A stretch of DNA of 64,000 nt, taken from the NCBI GenBank assembly GCA_900767645.1, contig CAAFZY010000035.1, positions 1 to 64,000 of the forward strand. The letters run 5' to 3'. Positions 1 through 8,420 of the stretch are shown here, in pieces. The DNA is from Alphaproteobacteria bacterium. GTDB taxonomy: Bacteria; Pseudomonadota; Alphaproteobacteria; RF32; CAG-239. A program made the translations under genes and the position numbers. Positions within the stretch are counted from its first letter, which is position 1. Each line of letters opens with the position of its first letter. The notes beneath the pieces are model-generated. The model was not told where the DNA came from, did not search any database, and worked only from the letters and a program-made list of their open reading frames with translations.

Positions 1-9
1 CTGCGGAGA

Positions 10-714
10 ATGAGTCAGATACGACGGAATTTTGGAGCGACTTGTACACTAAAAGGTACACGAGCGAGAAAATCCCTAGTAGGTGACCATTATACGCAGG
101 CACAAGGGCGGTCTATGGTCGCGATGTTGGGAGTTCTGGCGATAATCGGCGTCCTGTCCGTCGGCGCCATCGCCGGTTATTCTAAAGCAATGATGAAATA
201 TAAGCTCAACAAACAAGCGGAACAGATCAGTTGGCTGTTAAACGTTGCATATCGATATAGAAATAATTTTGGAAAAAAGCATATGAGTTTGGTACCTTAT
301 TTTATTAAACTTGGTGAGATACCTGAAAATATGATTAAAGATAACTCTAGTTATGTTTATGATATTTTTGGCTCTAAAATTATTATAAACATTAGCGGAT
401 GTTCATCAGCCGGAATCTGTGGTAGCATAATAATGGACTATAAAACAACTTCACCCTCCTCTTTTGAGTTATGCCAAAATCTAACCAATATTGCTAAAGA
501 ATTTCATGACGAATTAAGCGTATTTAATGTTGCTAGATATAAAAGTGGTGCTGATAGGAGTGAATATGCCGAAGCTTATAACGGAACAAAATTCTGTACT
601 AATAACAAGCGTTGTATTCGGGATATAACTCAAGAACAAATTTACGAACTTTGCCGCTATTGTCGGGATGATGACAACATATGTACTATTTATTACGCAA
701 TACCGATTAACTAA
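10..714 (+). CDS. Prepilin-like protein, copy 1 (Glu5 replaced)
   Basis: One of four paralogues in the window sharing the core GRSMVxMLGVLAIIGV followed by a run of small residues and AGYSKAMMKYKLNK. This resembles a type IV prepilin N-terminus: Gly-1, then a hydrophobic helix that normally has Glu at +5. Here +5 is Ala (GRSMVAM), whereas the other three copies keep Glu. About 35 residues precede the Gly, against six in the copies at 32.9 and 46.3 kb, so the start is uncertain: it lies at the window edge, with only a GGAG one base before the ATG. The C-terminal domain is Cys-rich (ICG, LCQ, FCT, RCI, LCRYC) and shares the pattern C...TAKE...C...CxR.M..I...C with the paralogues. A surface or secreted pseudopilin is inferred. 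Confidence 0.7.
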   Translation: MSQIRRNFGATCTLKGTRARKSLVGDHYTQAQGRSMVAMLGVLAIIGVLSVGAIAGYSKAMMKYKLNKQAEQISWLLNVAYRYRNNFGKKHMSLVPYFIKLGEIPENMIKDNSSYVYDIFGSKIIINISGCSSAGICGSIIMDYKTTSPSSFELCQNLTNIAKEFHDELSVFNVARYKSGADRSEYAEAYNGTKFCTNNKRCIRDITQEQIYELCRYCRDDDNICTIYYAIPIN

Positions 715-791
715 GTATGATTTAATATTTATATCTGAAAAACAACCTCATTTATGGCAAATAAGGCAGATATAATGTGTTTTTGGAACAT

Positions 792-835
792 GGTGTACAA
801 AATAAAAAGTTACAAGCAGATGCCCGCTAGACGCA
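792..835 (+). repeat. 3' cassette motif shared with 47.1 kb
   Basis: Downstream of the first prepilin-like gene lies GGTGTACAAAA, then TACAAGCAG and GCCCGCTAGACGCA. The same elements in the same order follow the prepilin-like gene at 46340-46975 (47071-47127). The last 14 bases are identical. The role is unknown; it may mark the end of a duplicated cassette. Confidence 0.5.
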
Positions 836-843
836 AGCACCGG

Positions 844-2331
844 TTAATCTCGTGCAATATCATAACCATTATCGGCATCAACAAATGAGTTCGTTACTGC
901 AAAATCAGCGGAATCGCATGAAATAATCCGGTATAAAACATCGCCTTTGGCAACTTCATCGCCAACTTTTTTAAACAAATAAACACCGGCACCGGAATAT
1001 TGTATTGCGCCGGCGAGCATCGCAATTTTACGAATAATTTTATTATCAATCGCCATAATTTTGCCGCTGTTTTCCGCCGTAACATCGCGTATTAACGTAC
1101 CAAAATCAGATTGTTCCGCCCTACCCTGCGCGGTAATAATTTTATCAAAGGCTTCCAATGCCCGACCTGAAGTTAAAATCTCTTTGGCTGCTTCATATCC
1201 TTGTCCGCCTCTCATGGCCGGATCAAACTCAAGCACACGCCCCGCCAAAAACAAGGCTTTTTCAAGTAACCCTTTCGGCGCGTTATCTTTATTGCGCAAA
1301 ATACGTCTGATGTCACGAGCCTCAAGCAGTGCCCCTACTCCGGCACCGACCGGTTCGCGCCCGTCGGTTATCACCACGTCGGTTTTAAGACCTAAAACAT
1401 CGCCGGCATATTCTATCAATTTGCGGGCATGAATGGCTTGCTGCGAAGTTTTAATTAATGTTTTCGGTCCAACTGGAATATCCACCACCAAGTGTGTAAT
1501 TCCGGCCGCTGCTTTCAGCGCCAACAAACGCACAATGGTATAAGCCTCGTCTTTGATATTCAAATAAGCCGCCACCGACTGCAAAGCAGAAAGCGCCTTA
1601 TAGACCGATAACGTTTTATAGCTGACCACCGCTCCGCGATTTTCTTTAATTAAACGCGCCAATTCCACCGGATTTTTATCAATATCGGCAAAAACACACA
1701 TGGTGTGCGCTGACCCAAAACATGAAGAAACTTCCGGCACCACCACTTTCGGCATCGGCATACCATAAGCCGCGGCAATTGCCGTTACCAATAAATCGGT
1801 ATTATTCCCCGGAATATCGCCTAAAGTATAACAGTCGGCAACAATATCTTCTTCATCCCAAAATAAATTTTTATCAAATAACAAAGCCTGTACAAATGAA
1901 ACTATTTCCGGCGCAGTTGAAAATGCGCTGAACGCGCTTAAAAACGCCGCAATATCTATATTAGAATACTTGCGTTGCAAAATATCTCCGACAATAGATT
2001 TATATTCTCCGGCAGTTAAAATGTTGCCCTGTATTTTGCGCTTTACCGCTTTTATGCTTTGCGGCGCATCAGCAAGCACCATTGTAACTCTCGCTCCTTC
2101 CGGAAGACCCAGCATATCAAACGCCTCAGCATTTAATCCCAACTCATCAGGCTGCACTAGCGAGATGTCATCGGTCACTTGCAAAAAGGCATTAAGCGTA
2201 ACCGCCCCGCCATGAATTTCAACCCGCGTCATCGTTCGTATATCATCGGTTTTATAAGCCTCGCAATCGGTGTGCACATAGGCAATGTTTTCATTAAACG
2301 AACGAATGGGAACATATTTTAAGTTAAGCAT
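844..2331 (-). CDS. Thymidine phosphorylase / AMP phosphorylase family protein
   Basis: A 495-residue member of the long (type III) branch of nucleoside phosphorylases, which cleave a nucleoside or NMP with phosphate to a base plus (deoxy)ribose-1-phosphate. Family features are an N-terminal extension, DIPVGPKT near 284-291, TDGREPVGAGVGALLEARD near 322-340 and GQGYEAAKEILTSGRALEAF near 377-394. The usual phosphate-binding stretch (KHSxGGxxD/G) reads as YTLGDIPGNNTD near 168-179, and the SSRxITSPAGTADTME stretch is degenerate (SSCFGSAHTM, near 202-211), so substrate or activity may have changed. The start has AAAGGAGG eight bases upstream. It stands alone, oriented toward the prepilin-like gene. 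Confidence 0.8.
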   Translation of the reverse strand: MLNLKYVPIRSFNENIAYVHTDCEAYKTDDIRTMTRVEIHGGAVTLNAFLQVTDDISLVQPDELGLNAEAFDMLGLPEGARVTMVLADAPQSIKAVKRKIQGNILTAGEYKSIVGDILQRKYSNIDIAAFLSAFSAFSTAPEIVSFVQALLFDKNLFWDEEDIVADCYTLGDIPGNNTDLLVTAIAAAYGMPMPKVVVPEVSSCFGSAHTMCVFADIDKNPVELARLIKENRGAVVSYKTLSVYKALSALQSVAAYLNIKDEAYTIVRLLALKAAAGITHLVVDIPVGPKTLIKTSQQAIHARKLIEYAGDVLGLKTDVVITDGREPVGAGVGALLEARDIRRILRNKDNAPKGLLEKALFLAGRVLEFDPAMRGGQGYEAAKEILTSGRALEAFDKIITAQGRAEQSDFGTLIRDVTAENSGKIMAIDNKIIRKIAMLAGAIQYSGAGVYLFKKVGDEVAKGDVLYRIISCDSADFAVTNSFVDADNGYDIARD

Positions 2332-2506
2332 AAAAGCCTCCTTTAAATGGCATAATATTGTGCAATTATAATAATCTTATCGTTTATTTTTGGTAAATAA
2401 AAACCATGAACATCAACCAAAGTTCAGATTGTAAATAACGTTCGGCGCAATATATCTGTAAACGCTGTAACATACAAAGTTTAACCATTATTTTAGGAGA
2501 AAATAA

Positions 2507-2611
2507 ATGACATGCGGATGCAGCGGTGCAAAACCGTCTTCAAAAGAAACCCACTCTTCAACCGTAAAACCTGAAAAATCAGTTTCTGCGGAAAAAGAAC
2601 ACGATAAATAA
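2507..2611 (+). CDS. Small Cys-containing peptide (34 aa)
   Basis: A 34-codon frame beginning MTCGCSGAKPSS and ending KEHDK, preceded by TAGGAGA with good spacing and followed within 20 bp by a strong hairpin terminator. The CxC at residues 3-5 sits at the extreme N-terminus and the rest is polar (Ser, Lys, Glu), so it is cytosolic unless acylated. The own RBS plus own terminator argue for a real gene. Function unknown; metal binding through CxC is a guess. Confidence 0.5.
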   Translation: MTCGCSGAKPSSKETHSSTVKPEKSVSAEKEHDK

Positions 2612-2630
2612 ACGGCTAATCCCTCGTTTT

Positions 2631-2692
2631 CCCCGCTATGTGCAATGAGCTGCCCGATTTCAGGAACAGCGCGTATGGCGGGGTTTTATTTT
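2631..2692 (+). terminator. Rho-independent terminator after the small peptide gene
   Basis: CCCCGCTATGTGC pairs with GCGTATGGCGGGG (13 bp, some GU pairs), with a small inner GCTG/CAGC helix, followed by TTTTATTTT. Confidence 0.6.
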
Positions 2693-2842
2693 GCCGTCCA
2701 AATTGCTGAGTATACCCCTGCCAAAACAACGACAATATTATAAACAACTTCTTTATCATACAATGTAACCGCATTATTTTAAATAAGCGGTTATTGTTTA
2801 TGGCAAAAGCAAAAATTTTCTGCAAAGATAACAAAAAAACTC

Positions 2843-2871
2843 TTGCATTTATATTTTTTTTATTTTACATA
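2843..2871 (+). promoter_or_regulatory. Promoter of tRNA-Gln
   Basis: TTGCAT, 17 bp, TACATA, ending 19 bp before the mature tRNA; a good sigma-70 match in the right place. Confidence 0.5.
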
Positions 2872-2890
2872 TAACCCATCGCCAAGTTAT

Positions 2891-2965
2891 TGGGGTGTCG
2901 CCAAGTGGTAAGGCATCGGCTTTTGGTGCCGACATTCGTAGGTTCGAATCCTGCCACCCCAGCCA
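2891..2965 (+). tRNA. tRNA-Gln (UUG)
   Basis: Cloverleaf: acceptor TGGGGTG/CACCCCA, anticodon arm TCGGC-TTTTGGT-GCCGA with anticodon TTG, T arm GTAGG-TTCGAAT-CCTGC, discriminator G and an encoded CCA. It lies directly before an integrase fragment and the AT-rich island, so it is the likely integration target. Confidence 0.95.
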
Positions 2966-2975
2966 CAATAAAGAT

Positions 2976-3003
2976 AAGTCCTTGATATTCAAGGACTTTT
3001 TTT
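2976..3003 (+). terminator. Terminator after tRNA-Gln
   Basis: AAGTCCTTG-ATATT-CAAGGACTT, a perfect 9-bp stem followed by a T run. Confidence 0.85.
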
Positions 3004-3130
3004 GCGTTATAAAACGCATTTTTACGGCTATTTGAGGTGATACACCATCCTGATACACCAACGCCCTCACCTCGTTTTCCTCAAATTTGGTCAGCATAAC
3101 AAAGTTATCCACAGTTTAGGGAACAAATAA

Positions 3131-3316
3131 ATGCTGATGAATCGCGTGCAACTTAGAAACAATACCTGGTATTTTAGAGCCAGAATACCGGCTCCGCTGC
3201 AATATCTCGCCCCAGTCAAATATTTCTTCCGCTCTCTGCACACCGGAAACAGCAAAGAAGCACTTGCCAAGAGCCTGTCGCACAGTTATAAATTTATTAA
3301 GGCAAATATGATTTAA
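3131..3316 (+). pseudogene. Tyrosine recombinase, N-terminal fragment
   Basis: Sixty-one residues with RVQLRNNTWYFRARIP, then the SLHTGNSKEALAKSLS motif. This is the N-terminal DUF6538-type segment of phage-like tyrosine integrases, usually about 350-450 residues long. The frame stops before any core-binding or catalytic domain (no R...HxxR...Y). The position 165 bp past tRNA-Gln fits a decayed integrase of the adjacent island. Confidence 0.65.
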
Positions 3317-3328
3317 TTAATCCTAAAA

Positions 3329-4672
3329 TCATTCTATAAACAAAGAATAAACACAATCATTAAGTTTCTTTTCTAAACTTGAATAATCACTTTTTTCTCT
3401 TGCTTTTTGATGAATTTCTTTTGATAAAGAAGCTATATTGTTGTGTGATTCATTATTTTTGTCGTATTTAGGCATAGCTATATATTTCAAAACATCGACG
3501 CCTCTGTTTGTCTCAATGGCATATCCATCTATCACATCTATGACATTTTGTGAATTAATTATTCCACAGACATAATATGCTTCCATTTCATCGTATAATC
3601 CAAGCATTAAAACTTTTGAATCAACAACAATTTCTTTATCACTTGAAAACAAAGAAGTGTCAGCATCAGGAATACTTTTATTATAAGAACTCACTACAAC
3701 AGCAGACATACTGCTTGTTTGTTCTTTCCATAAAACTTTATATGGTGCATATGTATATTCGCCAACATTGTCCAATCTATAAAATGGATGAAGTTTAGGG
3801 TTAAAAAATTTACCATTTTGTATTCTTGTCTTAAGAAGCTCGTTCTGATAGTATCTTAACCACAAAAATGTATCAGGAGCATTCTTTGCCAAGTCATTTT
3901 CAGGTATTCCATATTTGTTTTTTTTGTCATGCGGAACTAGCATAAATTCGTTTGATTTAACTGTCCACCTGGAAATGTTTCGTCCTCCCAACATTGGGTA
4001 AACATACTTTTCTTCAATTGTTCCCGGATGTGCACCTTTCTGAAGTATATCCTCTCTTCTCTGTCTTGATATATCATTTTCTATCCTCAGGTACCCTGAT
4101 TTTGCTTTTTTAGGTTTATTTAAAATATATACCCCTTTTGCACCAGCCGGCTCAATACCTTTACGACCTTTATAGTATCTACGCTTTGATGCATTTAAAA
4201 CATTATTAGCAAAATTCATATCTTTTAATGTTAACCATGCCGATTGTAAATCTTTTGGATCAACAGGCTGAGCTGTTAAAGATTCGCTTTCTAACATTTG
4301 AACAACATCATTCCATGAACAGTGTGAATCTATTTTGCTTTTTTTCCCTTTCTGTCGATAAACGACATACTGTTCCATGGGATAAGACATTTCTTTGCCT
4401 TTTTCAAAATTTATTGCTACTGTAGGCACTGTAAAAAGTTTGACATCTGAAAAGTCATGTACAGTATTAATTGCAAAAGGAACATCTTGACCTTTTCGAA
4501 TAATTTTTAATTTTCTAAACCCTTCACCACCTTTAGTGGATTTGAGAAATGATGCAGGTAAAAGAAACACCATTTGTCCATTATTCTTAAGATACTGATC
4601 TATTGCAACATACGTAACGGCCATTCCAAAATCATCGTGGGTAGTTTTTTTTATCATATGAATTTTTTTCAA
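3329..4672 (-). CDS. Type IIG restriction-methylase, C-terminal part (frameshifted)
   Basis: Continuation, in another frame, of the methylase encoded at 4632-6617. The early part (TYVAIDQYLKNNGQMVFLLP) is the strand after the NPPW motif in N6-adenine methylases; the remainder looks like a target-recognition domain (GRNISRW, PYKVLWKEQTSSMSAVVV, YVCGIINS). The two frames overlap across an A8 tract (T8 at 4645-4652 on the plus strand). Losing one A would fuse ...SYDKK to TTHDDFGMAV and give a single protein of about 1090 residues. The start at 4672 is TTG, with an ATG at 4655-4657, and neither is convincing. Alone, this half would recognise DNA but lack catalytic motifs. Confidence 0.75.
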   Translation of the reverse strand: MKKIHMIKKTTHDDFGMAVTYVAIDQYLKNNGQMVFLLPASFLKSTKGGEGFRKLKIIRKGQDVPFAINTVHDFSDVKLFTVPTVAINFEKGKEMSYPMEQYVVYRQKGKKSKIDSHCSWNDVVQMLESESLTAQPVDPKDLQSAWLTLKDMNFANNVLNASKRRYYKGRKGIEPAGAKGVYILNKPKKAKSGYLRIENDISRQRREDILQKGAHPGTIEEKYVYPMLGGRNISRWTVKSNEFMLVPHDKKNKYGIPENDLAKNAPDTFLWLRYYQNELLKTRIQNGKFFNPKLHPFYRLDNVGEYTYAPYKVLWKEQTSSMSAVVVSSYNKSIPDADTSLFSSDKEIVVDSKVLMLGLYDEMEAYYVCGIINSQNVIDVIDGYAIETNRGVDVLKYIAMPKYDKNNESHNNIASLSKEIHQKAREKSDYSSLEKKLNDCVYSLFIE

Positions 4673-6617
4673 AAATACCGTAACTTTTCCAAATAGATAA
4701 AGTTCCTTCTCTATAGCTATGACTCATAGATTTCCATGCAATCCATGGAGGATTTCCCACCACAAAATCAAACTTATTACCTATCATTGTCGGAGCAAAA
4801 CTATTTCTCAAGATAATAGGCCAAAATGAATCTTTACCACTTCTATGTAAAACATATAATCTATCAAAAAGTTTTTTGACAATACTGATGTCATCTTTCG
4901 AAATCAACTGTTTACCTAAAACACAATTTATAAAGTTTTCATAATCTGCTTTTTCGTGAATAAACGAACTTAAAAGGGTTAAAAATTCATTTCCTTTAGC
5001 ATAACTTTCAAACTTTGGTAACTCAAATATTCCAACTGATGTTTTTAAATTCAAAACTCTACCGTTCTCTTCCGTATAAACAACTGGAGATAATATTGAA
5101 TCTGCTACAAAAACAGGTATACTAATAGGTTCATCAAAATCATTTATATTATCAAAAAAGGCAGAAAACATTATTAAAATATAATTTGCTTTTGCAGCAA
5201 CGACTGATATAGGATTTACATCAAATCCTACAACATTATTTGTTATTTTTAATATATCTTCCTTTGTTAAATTACGTTGTTTTTGTTGAATAATCCTCTT
5301 AATCGTTTGTGTTAAAAATGGGCCTGAACCTGCACAAGGATCAATTATTTTTTTATCAATATCTCCATCATATCCAACCATATCTAACACGTGCTCTACA
5401 ATCCAATCTGGAGAGAAATATTCACCCATCAAATGTCGCATTTTATCAGGAATTAATTCCATATACACTTCTTGCAATATATCTTGCACATTTTCAGGTT
5501 TTAAGACATAAGTACTTAAATCAAATTGATCTATTATTGATAACGTCGTATTGACAATCTTTTCTTCGAATCCACTACAGGTATAAGTAAACCATTCCAA
5601 GAAATGAGCCTCAAAAAAATTACTCACAATTCTTGTGCCAGTTTCGTTCGTTCCATCAAATAACTTATCAATCTCAGCCTTTGATAATTCTTGTTTACTA
5701 GTAAAACTAGGATCAATTAATTGAGATAAGAAACTATAAATCATAAGTTTCAAAAAGATATTAAAAAATGTTTGCATAGCAAATAAATATAATTTGCTAT
5801 CAATATCCATACTAGCTTCAATCCCATATAACTCTCTAATTTTAGAAGATACTTCGGTAAAATCCGTAGCTTTTGCATCTTCGCCATATAAAGTTCCAAA
5901 AACTTTATTCCATTCATTAAAAAGTGTACGTACTCTATTACTACCCTCTGGCTCATTAAGATTATATATTATTTCGTCATATGTATCCATTATGCTACTA
6001 CGCACAAAATCACTTTTAGCATTTATAATTGATAATATATTATGTTTATTTAGTGCCATCTTATCTTGTTGTTTTAATAATAAAGCTAATCTCTTTATTC
6101 CTGACAACATGTCTTTTTTTTCATAATAAAACACTAAATTCAACGTCTGAGGTAATCTTATCTTAACTTTACTTGTATTAATCGGTTGCTTTGAGGTGGA
6201 TGGTATAAACCTTGCAAATAAAAAAGATTTACCGTCAAATCCTACACCAATTCCTTTTTTCAATTTTGATAATATCTCTTTTTCATCATCACTTTCCTTA
6301 ATACTTGAATCACTAATTATGTAATCATATAGACCATGGTCTTTTGTGTTCTTTCTACCATACAAGGCTTCTTCAATACCTTTTTCTTTATCAAAATACC
6401 CAAATTCCTTGAACTCAAAAGAAATATTTTGAAATGTCGCATCTGTGCGACCTCCTGCATATAGAACATTTTCACTTTTGTACGAGGAATTTGCCATTAA
6501 CGGATTGACCGCTTTTAAAATTGGCTTAACAATTTCCGCATAAAAATGTATTTTTACATCGTCTTCGCTAAAAAGACTCTTTTGCTTAAAATTTTGTTCA
6601 ATCAGCTTAAAATCCAT
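4632..6617 (-). CDS. Type IIG restriction-methylase, nuclease and methylase part (frameshifted)
   Basis: Residues 55-70 read GGRTDATFQNISFEFK, a PD-(D/E)xK nuclease signature (D59, E68, K70). A helical connector follows, then methylase motif I (DPCAGSGPFL, about 426-435) and motif IV (GNPPW, about 621-625). This is the Eco57I/type IIG architecture, in which one polypeptide cuts and methylates DNA. The frame ends 36 residues after NPPW because of the A8 tract, so the recognition domain is out of frame. The ATG start follows AAAGG. It is divergent from the Gabija-like pair across 180 bp. It could be phase-variable, decaying or a sequencing artefact. Confidence 0.8.
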   Translation of the reverse strand: MDFKLIEQNFKQKSLFSEDDVKIHFYAEIVKPILKAVNPLMANSSYKSENVLYAGGRTDATFQNISFEFKEFGYFDKEKGIEEALYGRKNTKDHGLYDYIISDSSIKESDDEKEILSKLKKGIGVGFDGKSFLFARFIPSTSKQPINTSKVKIRLPQTLNLVFYYEKKDMLSGIKRLALLLKQQDKMALNKHNILSIINAKSDFVRSSIMDTYDEIIYNLNEPEGSNRVRTLFNEWNKVFGTLYGEDAKATDFTEVSSKIRELYGIEASMDIDSKLYLFAMQTFFNIFLKLMIYSFLSQLIDPSFTSKQELSKAEIDKLFDGTNETGTRIVSNFFEAHFLEWFTYTCSGFEEKIVNTTLSIIDQFDLSTYVLKPENVQDILQEVYMELIPDKMRHLMGEYFSPDWIVEHVLDMVGYDGDIDKKIIDPCAGSGPFLTQTIKRIIQQKQRNLTKEDILKITNNVVGFDVNPISVVAAKANYILIMFSAFFDNINDFDEPISIPVFVADSILSPVVYTEENGRVLNLKTSVGIFELPKFESYAKGNEFLTLLSSFIHEKADYENFINCVLGKQLISKDDISIVKKLFDRLYVLHRSGKDSFWPIILRNSFAPTMIGNKFDFVVGNPPWIAWKSMSHSYREGTLSIWKSYGIFEKNSYDKKNYPR

Positions 6618-6797
6618 TTTATAACCTTTGTTATTCTAATACGACATAAAACCTGTTCTATAATTATAATTTATTTATATTCTAAAATCAATCAGACAAA
6701 TACAATATTAACATTTCTTATATTTCTTTGTGCAAAAGATAAATTTATTGTGGTAGAATGCTTCTTTTATTCATACCATAATGTGAGGAGGTACATT

Positions 6798-8420
6798 ATG
6801 GCAACGATACGTAAAGTTATAATTTGTAATTACAAGCAATTCAGAGATTTCTCTATTGATTTAAATGAAGATGTAAATATTGTCGTAGCAGACAATGAAA
6901 ATGGTAAATCGACATTATTTGAAGCAATTCATTTAGCATTAACTGGAAAGATAAATAATAAACCTTTGCAACAAGAATTAACCCCTTATCTTTTTAATAT
7001 TGACTGTATTAAAGACTATATTCAACAATTAAATAACAAATCTTCTTCAGACACTATATTACCTCCACCTTTATTCATTGAATTATACTTCAAAGATGAA
7101 GATAATGATGAACTAGCTCAATATAAGGGAACAAATAACAGCTTAAAGGAAAATGCAATTGGATTAAAAATTGGACTTATTTTTGATTCTGATTATATAG
7201 ATGAATATAGGCAATACATTAGCAATCCTCATGAGGTAACAACTATTCCTATAGAGTATTACAAAACAGAGTGGTTTTCTTTTGCTTTTAGCCCAATAAA
7301 GTATGCCTTATTGCCTATAAAATCGCTACTAATCGATAATATAACTACAAAATTCTCTAATGGTGTAGATAAATTTATCACTACGACTATTGAAGATATC
7401 TTAGACAAGAAAGATAATATTGCATTATCTCTCAAATATCGACAGTTGAAACAATCTTTTAGTAATGATGAAAATATTACCAAAATTAATCAGCAATTAT
7501 CTAATTTAGATAAAAATATTACTGATAAAAATATGAATATTTCTGTAGATATATCTTCCAAAAGTAGTTGGGATATGGCTTTATCTTTGTATTTAGATGA
7601 GATTCCTTTTAATTTTATGGGTAAAGGGGAACAAAATAGTATAAAAGCTAAATTATCATTAAAGACCAAAACCGATAAGTATAAAGTTATTCTTATTGAA
7701 GAACCTGAAACTAATCAATCATATTCAAATATGAGTAAATTAATTAATTTCATTACCCAAAATTGTTCAGATAAACAAATTTTCATAAGCACTCATAGTT
7801 CTTATGTGTTAAATAAATCAGGTATTGATAAAGCTATATTTCTTAATCAAGGAAATGTATTAAAGCTAAACGAACTAACGAAGGATACTTATGAATATTT
7901 TAAGATTTTACCTGGATATGATACGTTAAGGCTAATTTTATCTAAAAAATCTTTTTTAGTTGAAGGTCCTTCTGATGAATTAATAATTCAAGCTGCATAT
8001 AAACAGAAATATGGTAAATTGCCTATTGAAGATGGGATAGATGTTATTTGTGTTCGAGGATTATCATTCCTACGATTCCTTGAAATTGCTAACAAAATAA
8101 ATAAAGATGTTACCGTTTTCACTGACAACGATGGAGATTATGAAAACAATATCAAGAAAAAATATCAACAATATGAAAATCATCAACATATTAAGATAGC
8201 TTATTCAACCAATAATTCTTGGAATACACTTGAGCCACAAATTGCTTACACGAACAATATAAGTACTTTATGCACAATACTATCTCTTGATGAGAAAAAA
8301 TATGATAGTGTTGATAAAATTGCTGAATGGATGCAGAAAAACAAAACAGATAGTGCTTTGAAAATATACACTAATTCGTCACAGATAACCTTTCCTGAGT
8401 ACATAAGTAATGATTTGTAA
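6798..8420 (+). CDS. OLD-family ATPase-nuclease (GajA-like)
   Basis: 540 residues: an AAA/ABC-type ATPase with Walker A ADNENGKST (31-39), a signature-like FMGKGEQN (273-280), Walker B VILIEEPE (297-304) and an STHSSY switch (331-336), then a C-terminal TOPRIM nuclease with VEGPSDE (388-394) and TDNDGD (442-447). This is the GajA layout of Gabija anti-phage systems, where GajA is a nucleotide-sensing DNA-nicking enzyme. The start is the ATG after GAGGAGG; the longer upstream reading has no RBS. The 3' end overlaps the helicase gene by 11 bp, indicating coupled expression. Confidence 0.8.
   Translation: MATIRKVIICNYKQFRDFSIDLNEDVNIVVADNENGKSTLFEAIHLALTGKINNKPLQQELTPYLFNIDCIKDYIQQLNNKSSSDTILPPPLFIELYFKDEDNDELAQYKGTNNSLKENAIGLKIGLIFDSDYIDEYRQYISNPHEVTTIPIEYYKTEWFSFAFSPIKYALLPIKSLLIDNITTKFSNGVDKFITTTIEDILDKKDNIALSLKYRQLKQSFSNDENITKINQQLSNLDKNITDKNMNISVDISSKSSWDMALSLYLDEIPFNFMGKGEQNSIKAKLSLKTKTDKYKVILIEEPETNQSYSNMSKLINFITQNCSDKQIFISTHSSYVLNKSGIDKAIFLNQGNVLKLNELTKDTYEYFKILPGYDTLRLILSKKSFLVEGPSDELIIQAAYKQKYGKLPIEDGIDVICVRGLSFLRFLEIANKINKDVTVFTDNDGDYENNIKKKYQQYENHQHIKIAYSTNNSWNTLEPQIAYTNNISTLCTILSLDEKKYDSVDKIAEWMQKNKTDSALKIYTNSSQITFPEYISNDL

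Noticed and set aside
2616..2834. Open frame of 72 codons on the minus strand.
   Set aside because: It has no RBS and lies over a terminator stem that already explains the local structure.
3105..3113. Perfect DnaA box TTATCCACA as a possible origin.
   Set aside because: It is a single box, with no cluster, no AT-rich unwinding element with repeats and no dnaA or parAB genes nearby.
4645..4652. Programmed -1 ribosomal frameshift at the A-AAA-AAC sequence of the methylase.
   Set aside because: The heptamer is in frame for a -1 shift, but the continuation needs +1 (or one A fewer), so a -1 programmed shift would give the wrong frame.
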